Shown here: positions 21,580 to 31,440 of the stretch, in pieces | How the letters are laid out: each line of letters opens with the position of its first letter | Numbering within the stretch: position 1 is the stretch's first letter | From: Saccopteryx bilineata | Lineage: Eukaryota; Chordata; Mammalia; Chiroptera; Emballonuridae | Assembly: GCF_036850765.1 (NCBI RefSeq) | Contig: NC_089501.1 | Location: forward strand, 16,406,997-16,470,996 | Length of the DNA: 64,000 nt | Reading direction: 5' to 3' | Made by a program: the position numbers and the translations under genes | Notes under the pieces: model-generated | Told to the model about the DNA's origin: nothing | Databases searched by the model: none | The model's input: only the letters and a program-made list of their open reading frames with translations

Positions 21580-24500
21580 TTATGTTCCACCAATGTATGG
21601 AATCATGTAGTTCTTGTTTTTTTCTGATTTGCTTATTTCACTCCTTATAATGTTATCAAGATCCCACCATTTTGCTGTAAATGATCTGATGTCATCATTT
21701 CTTATGGCTGAGTAGTATTCCATAGTGTATATGTGCCACATCTTCTTTATCCAGTCTTCTATTGAAGGGCTTTTTGGTTGTTTCCATGTCTTGGCCACTG
21801 TGAACAGTGCTGCAATGAACATGGGGCTACATGTGTCTTCATGTATCAATGTTTCTGAGGTTTTGGGGTATATACCCAGTAGAGGGATTGCTGGGTCATA
21901 AGGTAGTTCTATTTGCAGTTTTTTGAGGAACCACCATACTTTCCTCCATAATGGTTGTACTACTTTACAGTCCCACTAACAGTGAATGAGGGTTCCTTTT
22001 TCTCCACAACCTCTCCAACATTTGCTATTACCCGTCTTGTTGATAATAGCTAATCTAACAGGAGTGAGGTGGTATCTCATTGTAGTTTTGATTTGCATTT
22101 CTCTAATAACTAATGAAGCTGAGCATCTTTTCATATATCTGTTGGCCATTTGTATCTCTTCCTGGGAGAAGTGTCTGTTCATGTCCTCTTCCCATTTTTT
22201 TATTGGATTGTTTGTTTGTTTGTTGTTGAGTTTTATGAGTTCTTTGTAAATTTTGGATATTAGGCCCTTATCTGAGCTGTCGTTTGAAAATATCAGTTCC
22301 CATATAGTTGGCTGTCTGTTTATTTTGATATCAGTTTCTCTTGCTGAACAAAAACTTTTAATTCTGATGTAGTCCCATTCATTTATCTTTGCCTTCACTT
22401 CTCTTGCCATTGGAGTCAAGTTCATAAAATGTTCTTTAAAACCCAGGTCCATGATTTTAGTACCTATGTCTTCTTCTATGTACTTTATTGTTTCAGGTCT
22501 TATATTTAGGTCTTTGATCCATTTTGAATTAATTTTAGTACATGGGGACAGGCTGTAGTCGAGTTTCATTCTTTTGCATGTGGCTTTCCAGTTTTCCCAA
22601 CACCATTTGTTGAAGAGGCTTTCTTTTCTCCATTGTGTGTTGTTGGCCCCTTTATCAAAGATTATTTGACCATATATATGTGGTTTTATTTCTGGGCTTT
22701 CTATTCTGTTCCATTGGTCTGAGTGTCTATTTTTTTGCCAATACCATGCTGTTTTGATTATCCTGGCCCTATAATATAGTTTAAAGTCAGGTATTGTAAT
22801 GCCCCCAGCTTCATTCTTTTTCCTTAGGATTGTTTTGGCTATTCGGGGTTTTTTATAGTTCCATATAAATCTGATGATTTTTTGTTCCATTTCTTTAAAA
22901 AATCTCATAGGGATTTTGATGGGAATTGCATTAAATTTGTATATTGCTTTGGGTAATATGGCCATTTTGATTATATTTATTCTTCCTATCCAAGAACAAG
23001 GAATATTTTTCCATCTCATTGTATCTTTTTCGATTTCCCTTAACAATGCTTTGTAATTTTCATTATATAGGTCCTTTACGTTCTTTGTTATGTTTATTCC
23101 TAGGTATTTTATTTTTTTTGTTGCAATCGTGAAGGGGATTATTTTTTTGAGTTCGTTTTCTAATATTTCATTGTTGGCATATAGAAAGGCTATGGACTTT
23201 TGTATGTTAATTTTGTATCCTGCGACCTTACTGTATTGGTTTATTGTTTCTAATAATCTTTTTGTGGAGTCCTTCGGGTTTTTGATGTATAGGATCATAT
23301 CATCAGCAAAAGGTGATAGCTTTACTTCTTCTTTTCTGATATGGATGCCTTTTATTTCTTTGTCTTGTCTGATTGCTCTGGCCAGAACTTCTAGCACCAC
23401 GTTGAATAAGAGTGGAGAGAGTGGACAACCCTGTCTTGTTCCTGATTTAAGGTAGAAAGTCCTCAGTTTTATGCCGTTTAATAGGATGTTGGCTGATGGT
23501 TTATCATATATGGCCTTTATCATGTTGAGATATTTTCCTTCTATACCCATTTTGTTGAGAGTCTTAAACATAAAATTGTGTTGTATTATATCAAAAGCCT
23601 TTTCTGCATCTATTGATAAGATCATGTGGTTTTTGTTCTTTGTTTTGTTGATATGGTGTATTACGTTAACTGTTTTGCGTATGTTGAACCATCCTTGAGA
23701 TTCTGGGATGAATCCCACTTGATCATGATGTATTATTTTTTTAATATGTTGTTGTATTCGGTTTGCCAGTATTTTGTTTAGTATTTTAGCATCTGTATTC
23801 ATTAGAGATATTGGTCTGTAGTTTTCTTTCTTTGTGCCATCCTTGCCAGGTTTTGGTATGAGGGTTATGTTGGCCTCATAAAATGTGTTTGGAAGTATTG
23901 CTTCTTCTTCAATTTTTTGGAAGACTTTGAGTAGAATAGGAACCAAGTCTTCTTTGAATGTTTGATAGAATTCACTAGTATAACCGTCTGGGCCTGGACT
24001 TTTATTTTTGGGGAGATTTTTAATAGTTTTTTCTATTTCCTCCTTGCTGATTGGTCTGTTTAGGCTTTCTGCTTCTTCATGACTCAGTCTAGGAAGGTTG
24101 TATTGTTCTAGGAATTTATCCATTTCTTCTAGATTGTTGTATTTGGTGGCATATAATTTTTCATAGTATTCTACAATAATTCTTTGTATATCTATGATGT
24201 CTGTGGTGATCTCTCCTCTTTCATTTTGGATTTTATTTATTTGAGTCCTGTGTCTTTTTTCCTTGGTGAGTCTTGCCAAGGGTTTGTCAATTTTGTTGAT
24301 CTTTTCAAAGAACCAGCTCCTTGTTTTATTGATTTTTTTCTATAGTTTTTCTGTTCTCTATTTCATTTATTTCTGCTCTGATTTTTATTATCTCCTTTCT
24401 TCGGCTGGTTTTGGGTTGTCTTTGTTCTTCTTTTTCTAGTTCCTTAAGGTGTGAAGTTAAGTGGTTTACTTCGGCTCTCTCTTGTTTGTTCATATAGGCC

Positions 24501-25408
24501 TGAAGTGATATGAACTTTCCTCTTATTACTGCTTTTGCTGCATCCCAGAGATTCTGATATGTCGTATTTTCATTTTCATTTGTCTGTATATACCTTTTGA
24601 TTTCTGCGCTTATTTCTTCTTTGACCCATTCATTTTTTAGAAGTATGTTGTTTAGTTTCCACATTTTTGTGGGTTTTCCCCCTCTTTTTTGCAGTTGAAT
24701 TCTAGTTTCAAGGCTTTATGATCAGAAAATATGCTTGGTACAATTTCAATTTTTCTAAATTTGCTGATATTGTCTTTGTGGCCCAACATATGGTCAATTC
24801 TTGAGAATGTTCCATGTACACTAGAGAAAAATGTATACTCTGTCGCTTTGGGATGAAGTGTCCTGTAGATGTCTATCATATCCAGGTGTTCTAGTATTTC
24901 GTTTAAGGCCACTATATCTTTATTGATTCTCTGTTTGGATGACCGATCTAGAGCCGTCAGCGGTGTATTGAGGTCTCCAAGTATGATTGTATTTTTGTTA
25001 GTTTTTGTTTTAAGGTCAATAAGTAGCTGTCTTATATATTTTGGTGCTCCTTGGTTTGGTGCATATATATTAAGGATTGTTATGTCTTCTTGATTCAACT
25101 TCCCCTTAATCATTATGAAATGACCATTTTTGTCTCTGAGTACTTTTTCTGTCTTGTAGTCAGCATTATTAGATATGAGTATTGCTACGCCTGCTTTTTT
25201 TTTGGGTGTTGTTTGCTTGGAGTATTGTTTTCCAGCCTTTCACTTTGAATTTGTTTTTATCCTTGTTGCTTAGATGTGTTTCTTGTAGGCAACATATAGT
25301 TGGATTTTCTTTTTTAATCCATTCTGCTACTCTGTGTCTTTTTATTGGTAAGTTTAATCCATTTACATTTAGTGTAATTATTGACACTTGTGGGTTCCCT
25401 ACTGCCAT
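21580..25408 (-). pseudogene. L1 ORF2 (endonuclease/reverse transcriptase), broken
   Basis: Total span is 1276 codons, the normal ORF2 length. The readable pieces are: 25408-25169, endonuclease start with ITLNVNGLN and QETH; 25113-24652, rest of endonuclease with NIYAPN, GDLNT and SDHK; 24664-24326; 24279-21976, reverse transcriptase with [18 protein letters not shown] and the active site FADDMILYI at about residue 324 of that piece; 21849-21580, C-terminus with [15 protein letters not shown]. Lesions: a one-base gain in an A9 run (25203-25195), a shift near 24660-24690, another in an A7 run near 24340, and a TAG where the younger copy at 12329 has TGG, right after [14 protein letters not shown] (21976). 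The catalytic motifs look undamaged, so only the frame is lost. Confidence 0.95.
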
Positions 25409-25641
25409 TTTATAAATTGCTTTCTGTTAGTTTTGTATCTAGTTTGATTCTTCTCTTTTGTTTTTCTATCATTTGTTTTTGTTTGTTTGTGTTCCATACT
25501 TCTTTCCTCTGTTGCTACCTTTTTTAAGTCAAGTGTTTTTGTGGTGGTTTTTTTAAGGCTGGTTACCATTAAGTAATGAAAAGGGTACCTACCATATTCA
25601 TTGTAGTACCCTATCTTATAAGTATTTCTGCACTTCATCAT
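25399..25641 (-). other. 80-codon frame in the L1 inter-ORF spacer
   Basis: The spacer between ORF1 and ORF2 (25733-25409) is about 325 bp, much longer than the short spacer of human L1. It holds an 80-codon frame (MMKCRN...QFIKWQ), rich in K and T, which ends at a TAG at 25401-25399. It therefore overlaps the ORF2 start codon (25408-25406) by 10 bases. It may be chance, or an upstream frame that affects ORF2 translation by termination-reinitiation. No domain recognised. Confidence 0.45.
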
Positions 25642-25733
25642 CCTTTGCTACTGTTAATCTCCATCCTCTCCCCCCTTTTTTTCCTTTGTTGTCACAGTTT
25701 AAGTTTGGTTTTATTGTGTTCTTGGTGGAGCTG

Positions 25734-26729
25734 TTACTTGTGGTGTTGTTTTCTTTTGTTCTTTGAATCTGGTTGGAAAACCCCCTTTAGTATTTCCTGG
25801 AGTGGGGGCTTTCTGTTGATAAATTCTCTCATCTTTTCTGTATTTGTGAATGTTTTTATATCTCCTTCATACTTGAAGGATAGCTTTGATGGGTATAGTA
25901 TTCTTGGCTGAAAGTTCCTCTCTTTCAGGGCTTTAAATATTGGGGTCCACTCTCTTCTAGCTTGTAGAGTTTCTGCTGAGAAATCTGATGATAATCTAAT
26001 AGGCCTTCCTTTATATGTTGTACTCTTCTTTTCCCTGGCTGCCTTGAGAATATTTTCTTTGTCATTGGTTTGTGTCATCTTTATTATGATGTGCCTTGGA
26101 GTGGGTTTGTTGGGGTTAAGAAAACTTGGTGTTCTGTTTGCTTCTTGAATTTGAGGCTTTAGTTCCTTCCACAGGCTTGGGAAGTTCTCGTCTATTATTT
26201 GTTTGAGTATATTCTCCAATCCATTTTCTTTCTCTTCTCCCTCTGATATACCTATTATTCTTATGTTATTCTTTCTGATGAAGTCAGACAATTCCTGTAG
26301 GGCTTTCTCGTTTTTTATTATTTTTGAGTCTCTTTCTTCTTCTCTCTGTTGTGCCTCAAGTTGTTTGTCTTCTATTTCACTAATCCTATCTTCAATCTGG
26401 GCTGTTCTGTTAGCTAAGCTTATTACCTCGTTTTTCAGCTCGTGAATTGAGTTTTTCATTTCTGTTTGATTTGTTTTTATAGTTTCGATTTCCTTGGTAA
26501 TATATTCTTTGTGTTCATTGAGTTGTTTTCTGATCTCCCTATATTGCCTTTCTGTGTTTTCTTGTATATCTCTGAGTATTTTTAAGATTTCTATTTTAAA
26601 TTCTCTGTCATTTAGCTCCAAGGCTTCCAATATGTTAAGTCTTTTCTCCATAGATTTTTCCACATCTATTTGTGTTACCTCTCTTTCTTTTGTATCCATA
26701 ATATTCGATTTCCTCTTTCTTATCGGCAT
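25734..26729 (-). CDS. L1 ORF1 protein (RNA-binding, intact)
   Basis: A 331-codon frame without interruption, close to the family's usual length of about 340. ORF1p is the L1 RNA-binding chaperone that trimerises and coats L1 RNA in cytoplasmic particles. Visible parts: a basic N-terminus (MPIRKRKS), a long heptad-like coiled coil at about residues 25-150 rich in E/K/I/L, an RRM-like domain at about 155-255 starting NNIRIIGISEGEE and including PTPRHIIIKM, and a C-terminal domain with AAREKK, LSSDFSAETLQARREW and YPSKLSF. The start is the first in-frame ATG after the 5' UTR. No missing key residue is obvious. Expression in the host is unknown. Confidence 0.95.
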   Translation of the reverse strand: MPIRKRKSNIMDTKEREVTQIDVEKSMEKRLNILEALELNDREFKIEILKILRDIQENTERQYREIRKQLNEHKEYITKEIETIKTNQTEMKNSIHELKNEVISLANRTAQIEDRISEIEDKQLEAQQREEERDSKIIKNEKALQELSDFIRKNNIRIIGISEGEEKENGLENILKQIIDENFPSLWKELKPQIQEANRTPSFLNPNKPTPRHIIIKMTQTNDKENILKAAREKKSTTYKGRPIRLSSDFSAETLQARREWTPIFKALKERNFQPRILYPSKLSFKYEGDIKTFTNTEKMREFINRKPPLQEILKGVFQPDSKNKRKQHHK

Positions 26730-26979
26730 CTGAGGGTGGTCTTATTGATAGCACGCAGGCGCACTCCCTCGCGGCTTGAATGAGCGTCGCTGCTGCGGTA
26801 GCTTCCTCCACACCCTCGTCTCTCAGATTCAAGTGATAACAGTCCTTTTGCTTTCAGTTTGTGTGGAACTCAGGAATGCTCCGAGGATAAATTTTTCTGT
26901 TTCTAGTTGATAAATTTGTTGTGATTTAGGGGAGAGCTTTCGGACGCGCTTCTCATGGCGCCATTTCCATGACGTCACT
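26730..26979 (-). promoter_or_regulatory. L1 5' UTR / internal promoter
   Basis: The first 250 bases of the element. Just inside the 5' end lie the CRE/ATF palindrome TGACGTCA (26970-26977) and the palindrome ATGGCGCCAT (26955-26964), whose ATGGC core resembles YY1-type sites near the start of primate L1s. The segment is richer in CpG than its surroundings. It is short compared with the roughly 900-bp primate 5' UTR. Promoter activity is inferred from position and motifs, not shown. Confidence 0.75.
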
Positions 26980-26996
26980 ATGTTAAGAATTATTAT

Positions 26997-27091
26997 AAAG
27001 CTTTGGTAATTCAGATGGTGTAGCAAAGAATAATTGACCTATAAAACTGAGTGAAGAATCCAGAGAAATACTCAGATAATATGGAAGCTTA
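26997..27091 (+). repeat. Ancient L1 ORF2 remnant (right part)
   Basis: Continues the old L1 interrupted at 21304: 'AAAGCTTTGGTAATTCAGAT' followed by GGTGTAGCAAAGAATAAT resembles the ORF2 segment that reads KAxVIKxVWYW in intact elements. Decayed. Confidence 0.55.
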
Positions 27092-27418
27092 GTCTGACCA
27101 GGTGGTGGCACAGTGGGTAGAGTGTCGGACTGGGATGCGGAGGACACAGATTCGAGACCCCAAGGTCACCAGCTGAGCACGGGCTCATCTGGTTTAAGCA
27201 AAGCTCACCAGCTTGGACCCAAGGTCACTGGCTCGAGCAAGGGGTTTCTCGGTCTGCTGAAGGCCCACGGTTAAGGCACATATGAAAAAGCGATCAATTA
27301 ACAACTAAGATGTCGCAACGACAAACTGATGATTGATGCTTCTCATCTCTCTCCGTTCCTGTCTGTCTCTATCTATCCCTCTCTCTGTCTCTGTAAAAAA
27401 TAAATAAATAAATAAATT
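27092..27418 (+). mobile_element. Type 3 tRNA-derived SINE
   Basis: Plus-strand copy starting GTCTGACCAGGTGGTGGCAC, with GGACTGGGATGCGGAGGAC, a B-box-like GATTCGAGACC, the 'GGGCTCATCTGGTTTAAGCA' module, a CT-rich 3' part and an AAATAAATAAATAAAT tail. It is the same family as 11706-12042 in the opposite orientation. Confidence 0.93.
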
Positions 27419-27438
27419 ATATATATATATATATATAT

Positions 27439-27551
27439 GCTTAATTTATGAGAGATCGGGGAGGACACACTAGTGAGGTATAAAATAATATATATATATA
27501 TTTGCTTAATTTATGAGAGATTGGGGAGGACACACTAATGAGGTATAAAAT
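27439..27551. repeat. Local 48-bp duplication next to (TA)n
   Basis: GCTTAATTTATGAGAGATCG... at 27439-27486 is repeated at 27504-27551 with two differences, offset 65 bp. Both copies are preceded by TA-rich runs (27421-27437 and 27487-27503), which probably mediated the duplication. Confidence 0.85.
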
Positions 27552-27559
27552 GAACAAAA

Positions 27560-28205
27560 CAAGCCTGGGCCATTTGTCTTTCCAAAGGATAAAAGTAAAA
27601 ATAGGCCCTGTGGTATGGGACATTCTAAAATGCCTCCAAGATTCTTACCATTTGTTGCATATTCCCTGTATAATATCTCCTTAAAGTATAGCTAAACATG
27701 TGGATGTGGTGGGATATTTATCTATTTTCATATTACATTACATCTTATTAAAAAGGATTGTACACATATAACAAATGTCTTCAATCAGCTGACTTTGAGT
27801 TAATGAAAAGACAGATTATCTTGGGTGGGCACAGCCTAATCAGGTGACCCATTAAAGACACTTGGAGCAGTAGCAGATACTCTCCTGTTTCCTTAAAGAG
27901 TAGGTGCTATGTTGATATCAGTCCCTAGCCAACAATTAGCTGAAAACTGATACTTCAGGTATACAGCCTCAAGGAAATGAATTTTGCCAACAGACAGTGA
28001 GTTTGGAAATGATACTGAGCTCCAAATGAGAATATAGCCCTATTAACACCTTGAAATTACCTTGTAAGACCTTGAATAGGAAACCCAACTATACCATGCC
28101 TAGATTTCTGACCTACAGACACAATGAGGTAATTAATAAACACCATTTTAAACCACAAAGCTTTGACAATTTGTTATGCAGCAATAGAAAATTGCTGATC
28201 CTGAC
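27560..28205 (-). repeat. Ancient MaLR-like LTR remnant
   Basis: Plus-strand wording GGGTGGGCACAGCCTAATCA, 'TAGGTGCTATGTTGATATCA', 'AACAATTAGCTGAAAACTGA', 'GGAAATGAATTTTGCCAACA', 'GATTTCTGACCTACAGACAC', 'TTTAAACCACAAAGCTTTGA' and 'TTATGCAGCAATAGAAAATT' is the order of an ancient solo LTR of MaLR type, read as lying on the minus strand. No coding sequence. The left boundary is uncertain. Confidence 0.6.
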
Positions 28206-28637
28206 TTCTATCATATATAAAATTAATTCTAGTTGGATTAAATATCTACATGTGAAAGAAACTAGTAAGAGACTAGTTTCTTTAAAATACATTAAAACTA
28301 GTAAGAAACTATTCTTTAAAATACATTAAAAATGAAAAAAATGGAATTATTTATATTGAATATATTAAAACCATAAAGACTTTTCATTTGCAGACATAAT
28401 ACAGGGAATGAAAAATAATTTATAAAAGTGAATATCATAGAAATATAAATAATACCTATAATTGACAAAGGATTAGTATCTAGAAGTTCTTTTTTTACAT
28501 ATTGTAGTCAAAAAGTAAAATAAAAATCACACAATAGGAAAACAGGCAAAGAGATGAATAGGCGTTATACAAAAGTAGATACACAAATAACTAATAAACA
28601 TAAGGCAAGATGCTCAACTTCATTAACAAGGGATATA
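28206..28637 (+). repeat. Ancient L1 ORF2 remnant (left of Tigger)
   Basis: Old ORF2 C-terminal wording on the plus strand: 'TAATTCTAGTTGGATTAAAT', ATCTACATGTGAAAGAAACT, 'GACAAAGGATTAGTATCTAG', 'ACAGGCAAAGAGATGAATAG' and 'AAGATGCTCAACTTCATTAA'. A 35-bp imperfect duplication sits at 28261-28330 (ACTAGTAAGA...ACATTAAA, twice). It resumes at 29103. Confidence 0.7.
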
Positions 28638-29102
28638 AAATAGTCTCCCTTATTTACGGTTTTGCTTTTTGTGTGTTCAGTTACCCTCAGTTAACCAGAG
28701 TCCAAGAGTATTAAATGGAAAATTTCAGAAATAAGCAATTCATCAGTTTTACATCTCATGCTATCCTTTTCCATTCTACCCAGGATGTAATTCATCCCTT
28801 AGTCCAATGTCTCCACACTGAATAAACTACCCATACGTTAGTCACTGAGTGGTCACCTCGGTTATCAGATCGGTTAGAGACAGAGAGAGACCTATTAACT
28901 TTTACTACAGACTATTGTTATAACTGTTTTTTTTATATTGGTTATTGTTGTAAATCTCTTACTGTACCTAATTTATAAATTAAAGTTTATCACATGTATG
29001 TCTGAATAGGAAAAAACATAGTATATTTGACATTCGGTGCTCTCCACAGTTTCAAGCGTCTACTGAGAGTCTCGGAATGCATTCCTCTGGATAGGGGGAC
29101 TA
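28638..29102 (+). mobile_element. Tigger/MER2-like DNA transposon remnant
   Basis: The left end TAGTCTCCCTTATTTACGGT and right end 'GGATAGGGGGACTAGTG' are inverted, in the manner of Tigger/MER2 ends. Internal wording also fits: 'GTTACCCTCAGTTAACCAGA', 'AATGGAAAATTTCAGAAATA', 'GTCACTGAGTGGTCACCTCG', 'CTTACTGTACCTAATTTATA' and 'GAAAAAACATAGTATATTTG'. It is an internally deleted, non-coding copy of a TcMar-Tigger element, inserted into an older L1. Confidence 0.85.
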
Positions 29103-29340
29103 GTGTGCACAAACAAAAACAAAGTCAAGGCCTACAAGTAGTAAGGGTTGACAAAATATTAAAAGCAAATTGGACACAAATACACTGGCTGGTAGAGTAT
29201 AAATTGGTAGGGCCCCTATGGGAAAAACATAAAACATGTTTTTACTTCCTAGATTTAAAAAAGCACATTTCCTATTGTCCAATGATTCCATCTCAATTTA
29301 AATACCATAAAGAACTTATACCTGTTCATGGCAAGACATA
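29103..29340 (+). repeat. Ancient L1 ORF2 remnant (right of Tigger)
   Basis: Continues the L1 interrupted at 28637: 'ACACTGGCTGGTAGAGTATA', AATTGGTAGGGCCCCTATGG, 'AAAAAAGCACATTTCCTATT' and 'CCAATGATTCCATCTCAATT' correspond to the ORF2 C-terminal segment that reads GGxxPLWKxxxxFLKKxK...DPxIP in intact copies. No usable frame. Confidence 0.7.
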
Positions 29341-29457
29341 AGATTTTGAGAGCTGTGCTGTGATACTTCATTTCTTACGTATGTTTTATAAGCCTCACTT
29401 TGTATCTCTTTGAGAATTTATAAAAATATTCTTTAATTATTCTTAAGTGATATCTTT

Positions 29458-29830
29458 TTTTTTTTTTTGTATTTTTCCAAAGTGAGAAGCAGGGGAGCAG
29501 TAGGCAGACAGAATCCTGAATGCACTGGACTAGGATCTACCCCATATGCCCACAGTGGGCAATGCTCGGCTCATCTGGGGCTTTGCTCTGCTGCAACCCA
29601 AACCATTCTAGTGCCCGAGGTGGAAGGCATGGAGCCATCCTCAGCACCTGGGCCAACTTTGCTCCCATGGAGCCTTGGCTGCGGGAGGGGAAGAGAGAGA
29701 CAAAGAGAAAGGAGAGAGGAAAGGGTGGAGAATCAGATGGGCACTTCTCCTGTGTGTCCTGGTTGGAATGGAACCTGGGACTTCCACATGCCAGGCCAAT
29801 GCTCTACCACTGAGCCAACCTGCCAAGGCC
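29458..29830 (-). mobile_element. Type 1 (VES-like) SINE
   Basis: The minus strand starts GCCTTGGCAGGTTGGCTCAG, then the VES body, and ends in an A-tail (T run at 29455-29468). Flanks TTAAGTGATATCTTT (29443-29457) and TTAAATGCTATCTTT (29831-29845) match 13 of 15, consistent with an aged target duplication. Open frames of 137, 97 and 76 codons on the plus strand lie inside or across it and are SINE by-products. Confidence 0.92.
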
Positions 29831-29845
29831 TTAAATGCTATCTTT

Positions 29846-30124
29846 CATTGTGTTTTCTCCAGACCAATCTCAGTGGTTAGAAAGCAGTCTAAGATATTAG
29901 AATAAAGATTAGAAAGAGTATTTTCAAACCTAGTATGTGTTGTTCCTTCTTCAAGTCCAGGAATGGGTAAAAAATAGCTCTAGAAACCACCCTTGCTAGG
30001 TTAAAAGTGAAAGTGAAAGAAGGGATAAAAACTTTAAGAGCACAAAATCCTCCAGAAATTCAGAAAATAAATATGCATATCATAACGATTCACACTACAT
30101 ATAATACATTGATTTAATTAATGG
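29846..30124. other. Unassigned intergenic DNA
   Basis: Nothing recognised. Confidence 0.4.
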
Positions 30125-30305
30125 TATGGGGGAAGGAGTAAAGATGAACAAGTACATGGTGATGAAAATTATTTGACTTTGGGTGATGAGTATACAACAT
30201 AATAACCAGTTCAAATGCTTTAGAAATGTTTACCTGAAATCTATGTACTCTTATTGTTCAATGTCACCCTGCTGAATTTAATTTTCTAAATCAAATTTAA
30301 AAAAG
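30125..30305 (+). repeat. L1 3' end fragment
   Basis: Matches the 3' UTR wording of the L1 at 47607-48875: AACATAATAACCAGTTCAAA, 'TGCTTTAGAAATGTTTACCT', GAAATCTATGTACTC and 'CAATGTCACCCTGCTGAATT' to an A-rich end. Short, non-coding. Confidence 0.8.
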
Positions 30306-31440
30306 GAAAAAATTAATTGGTATGCCTGACTGAATGTCTTGGCTGATGGTGAAGCTATGTAGTTTCTCAACAAGACAGATGATATGATCAGTTCTTAGTA
30401 TAAACTATGAATATAGTAGAATAGAATGACGGCAAAAGTATTTCACATATCTGTCACTATTTTATTTATGTGCTTGTTTAAGTTAATCCAAAATTTTGAC
30501 TGAAAGCATTCTACCAGTTAATGTTAAATTAGATACCTACATAATTGCACAATTCATAATGTTCATAAAAATAATCCAATTACTAAAAAAAAATAAAACA
30601 CTTCTTATTCATCCATTCTCTTTAAACCCTAATAGGTATGTACATTTTGATATATAGTACTATTTTTTTAAAAAAGTAATAGATGCAACAGAGAGTTACA
30701 CAGGGCTCTCTGCCTCATATTGCTATTCAGTATAGATTGAAGACATCAGACTAAAACCAAATCAATAAAAGTGATTTTTGCCTGCAAACAATACCAGAAG
30801 GTTAGATACCATCTTATTGCTGATTTATAGTTTACATAAAAAAAATGAAATTAAATTATGTAGAAGAGAAATGGGAGTAATTCAAATGGTATTCTTCAAA
30901 TATCGCAACTCTCATAATTTATGACTTTGAAATGTATTTTTATGAGTACAGATCATTTATCTCAGAAATATTTAAAAATAAATGGAGATTAGGTTAATAT
31001 TTTCCTTGTACGAGTGAGTGTCTGGCCTTTTACCTCATCAAGGAAATAAAGTGATGGTCTAGGTGCAAATTGGGGAAAAAATAACTCTCTTAAACATGGC
31101 CTTTATTGTGCTCTAGTGCACTGATGCATGTGGCCTAGAGCCCCCAGAATTCTGATTCACATTGGATTAGACATGATCTTTTCTTTAAAACTGCATTTCA
31201 TGGCTATAAGCAATGTGAATTTACCACATATCATAGATGCTCTTCAAGAATGTCACTGAGAAACCAGAATCCTTGCATTCTTCTCTATCCATCCAATTTT
31301 TTTTTTGTTACGGTCCCAGGAAGGCTTTAAGAACCATCTCTGCTCTGCAGAAACCAAGAAGGAAAGAATTAAAGGCCAAAGGCAGTTGGTGGCACCTGTA
31401 AGGTCTCCTATTTATTAAAAAATTCCCATAGTTTTCTAGA
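30306..31440. other. Unassigned intergenic DNA
   Basis: AT-rich; no gene or named repeat recognised. Confidence 0.4.

Larger units (their letters stand above)
21305..26979 (-). mobile_element. Nearly full-length young L1
   Basis: A 5.7-kb LINE-1 on the minus strand, complete from a 5' UTR with promoter-like motifs to an A-rich 3' end. It is bounded by a perfect 17-bp duplication ATGTTAAGAATTATTAT (21288-21304 and 26980-26996). Order on the minus strand: 5' UTR 26979-26730, ORF1 26729-25734, spacer 25733-25409, ORF2 25408-21580, 3' UTR 21579-21305. ORF1 is intact. ORF2 has three single-base frame breaks and one premature stop, so the copy cannot retrotranspose by itself in this form. The perfect duplication and few lesions indicate recent insertion. 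Confidence 0.98.

Noticed and set aside
29027..29341. 104-codon plus-strand frame
   Set aside because: It spans the end of a Tigger-like element and decayed L1 sequence, so it is a chance read-through.
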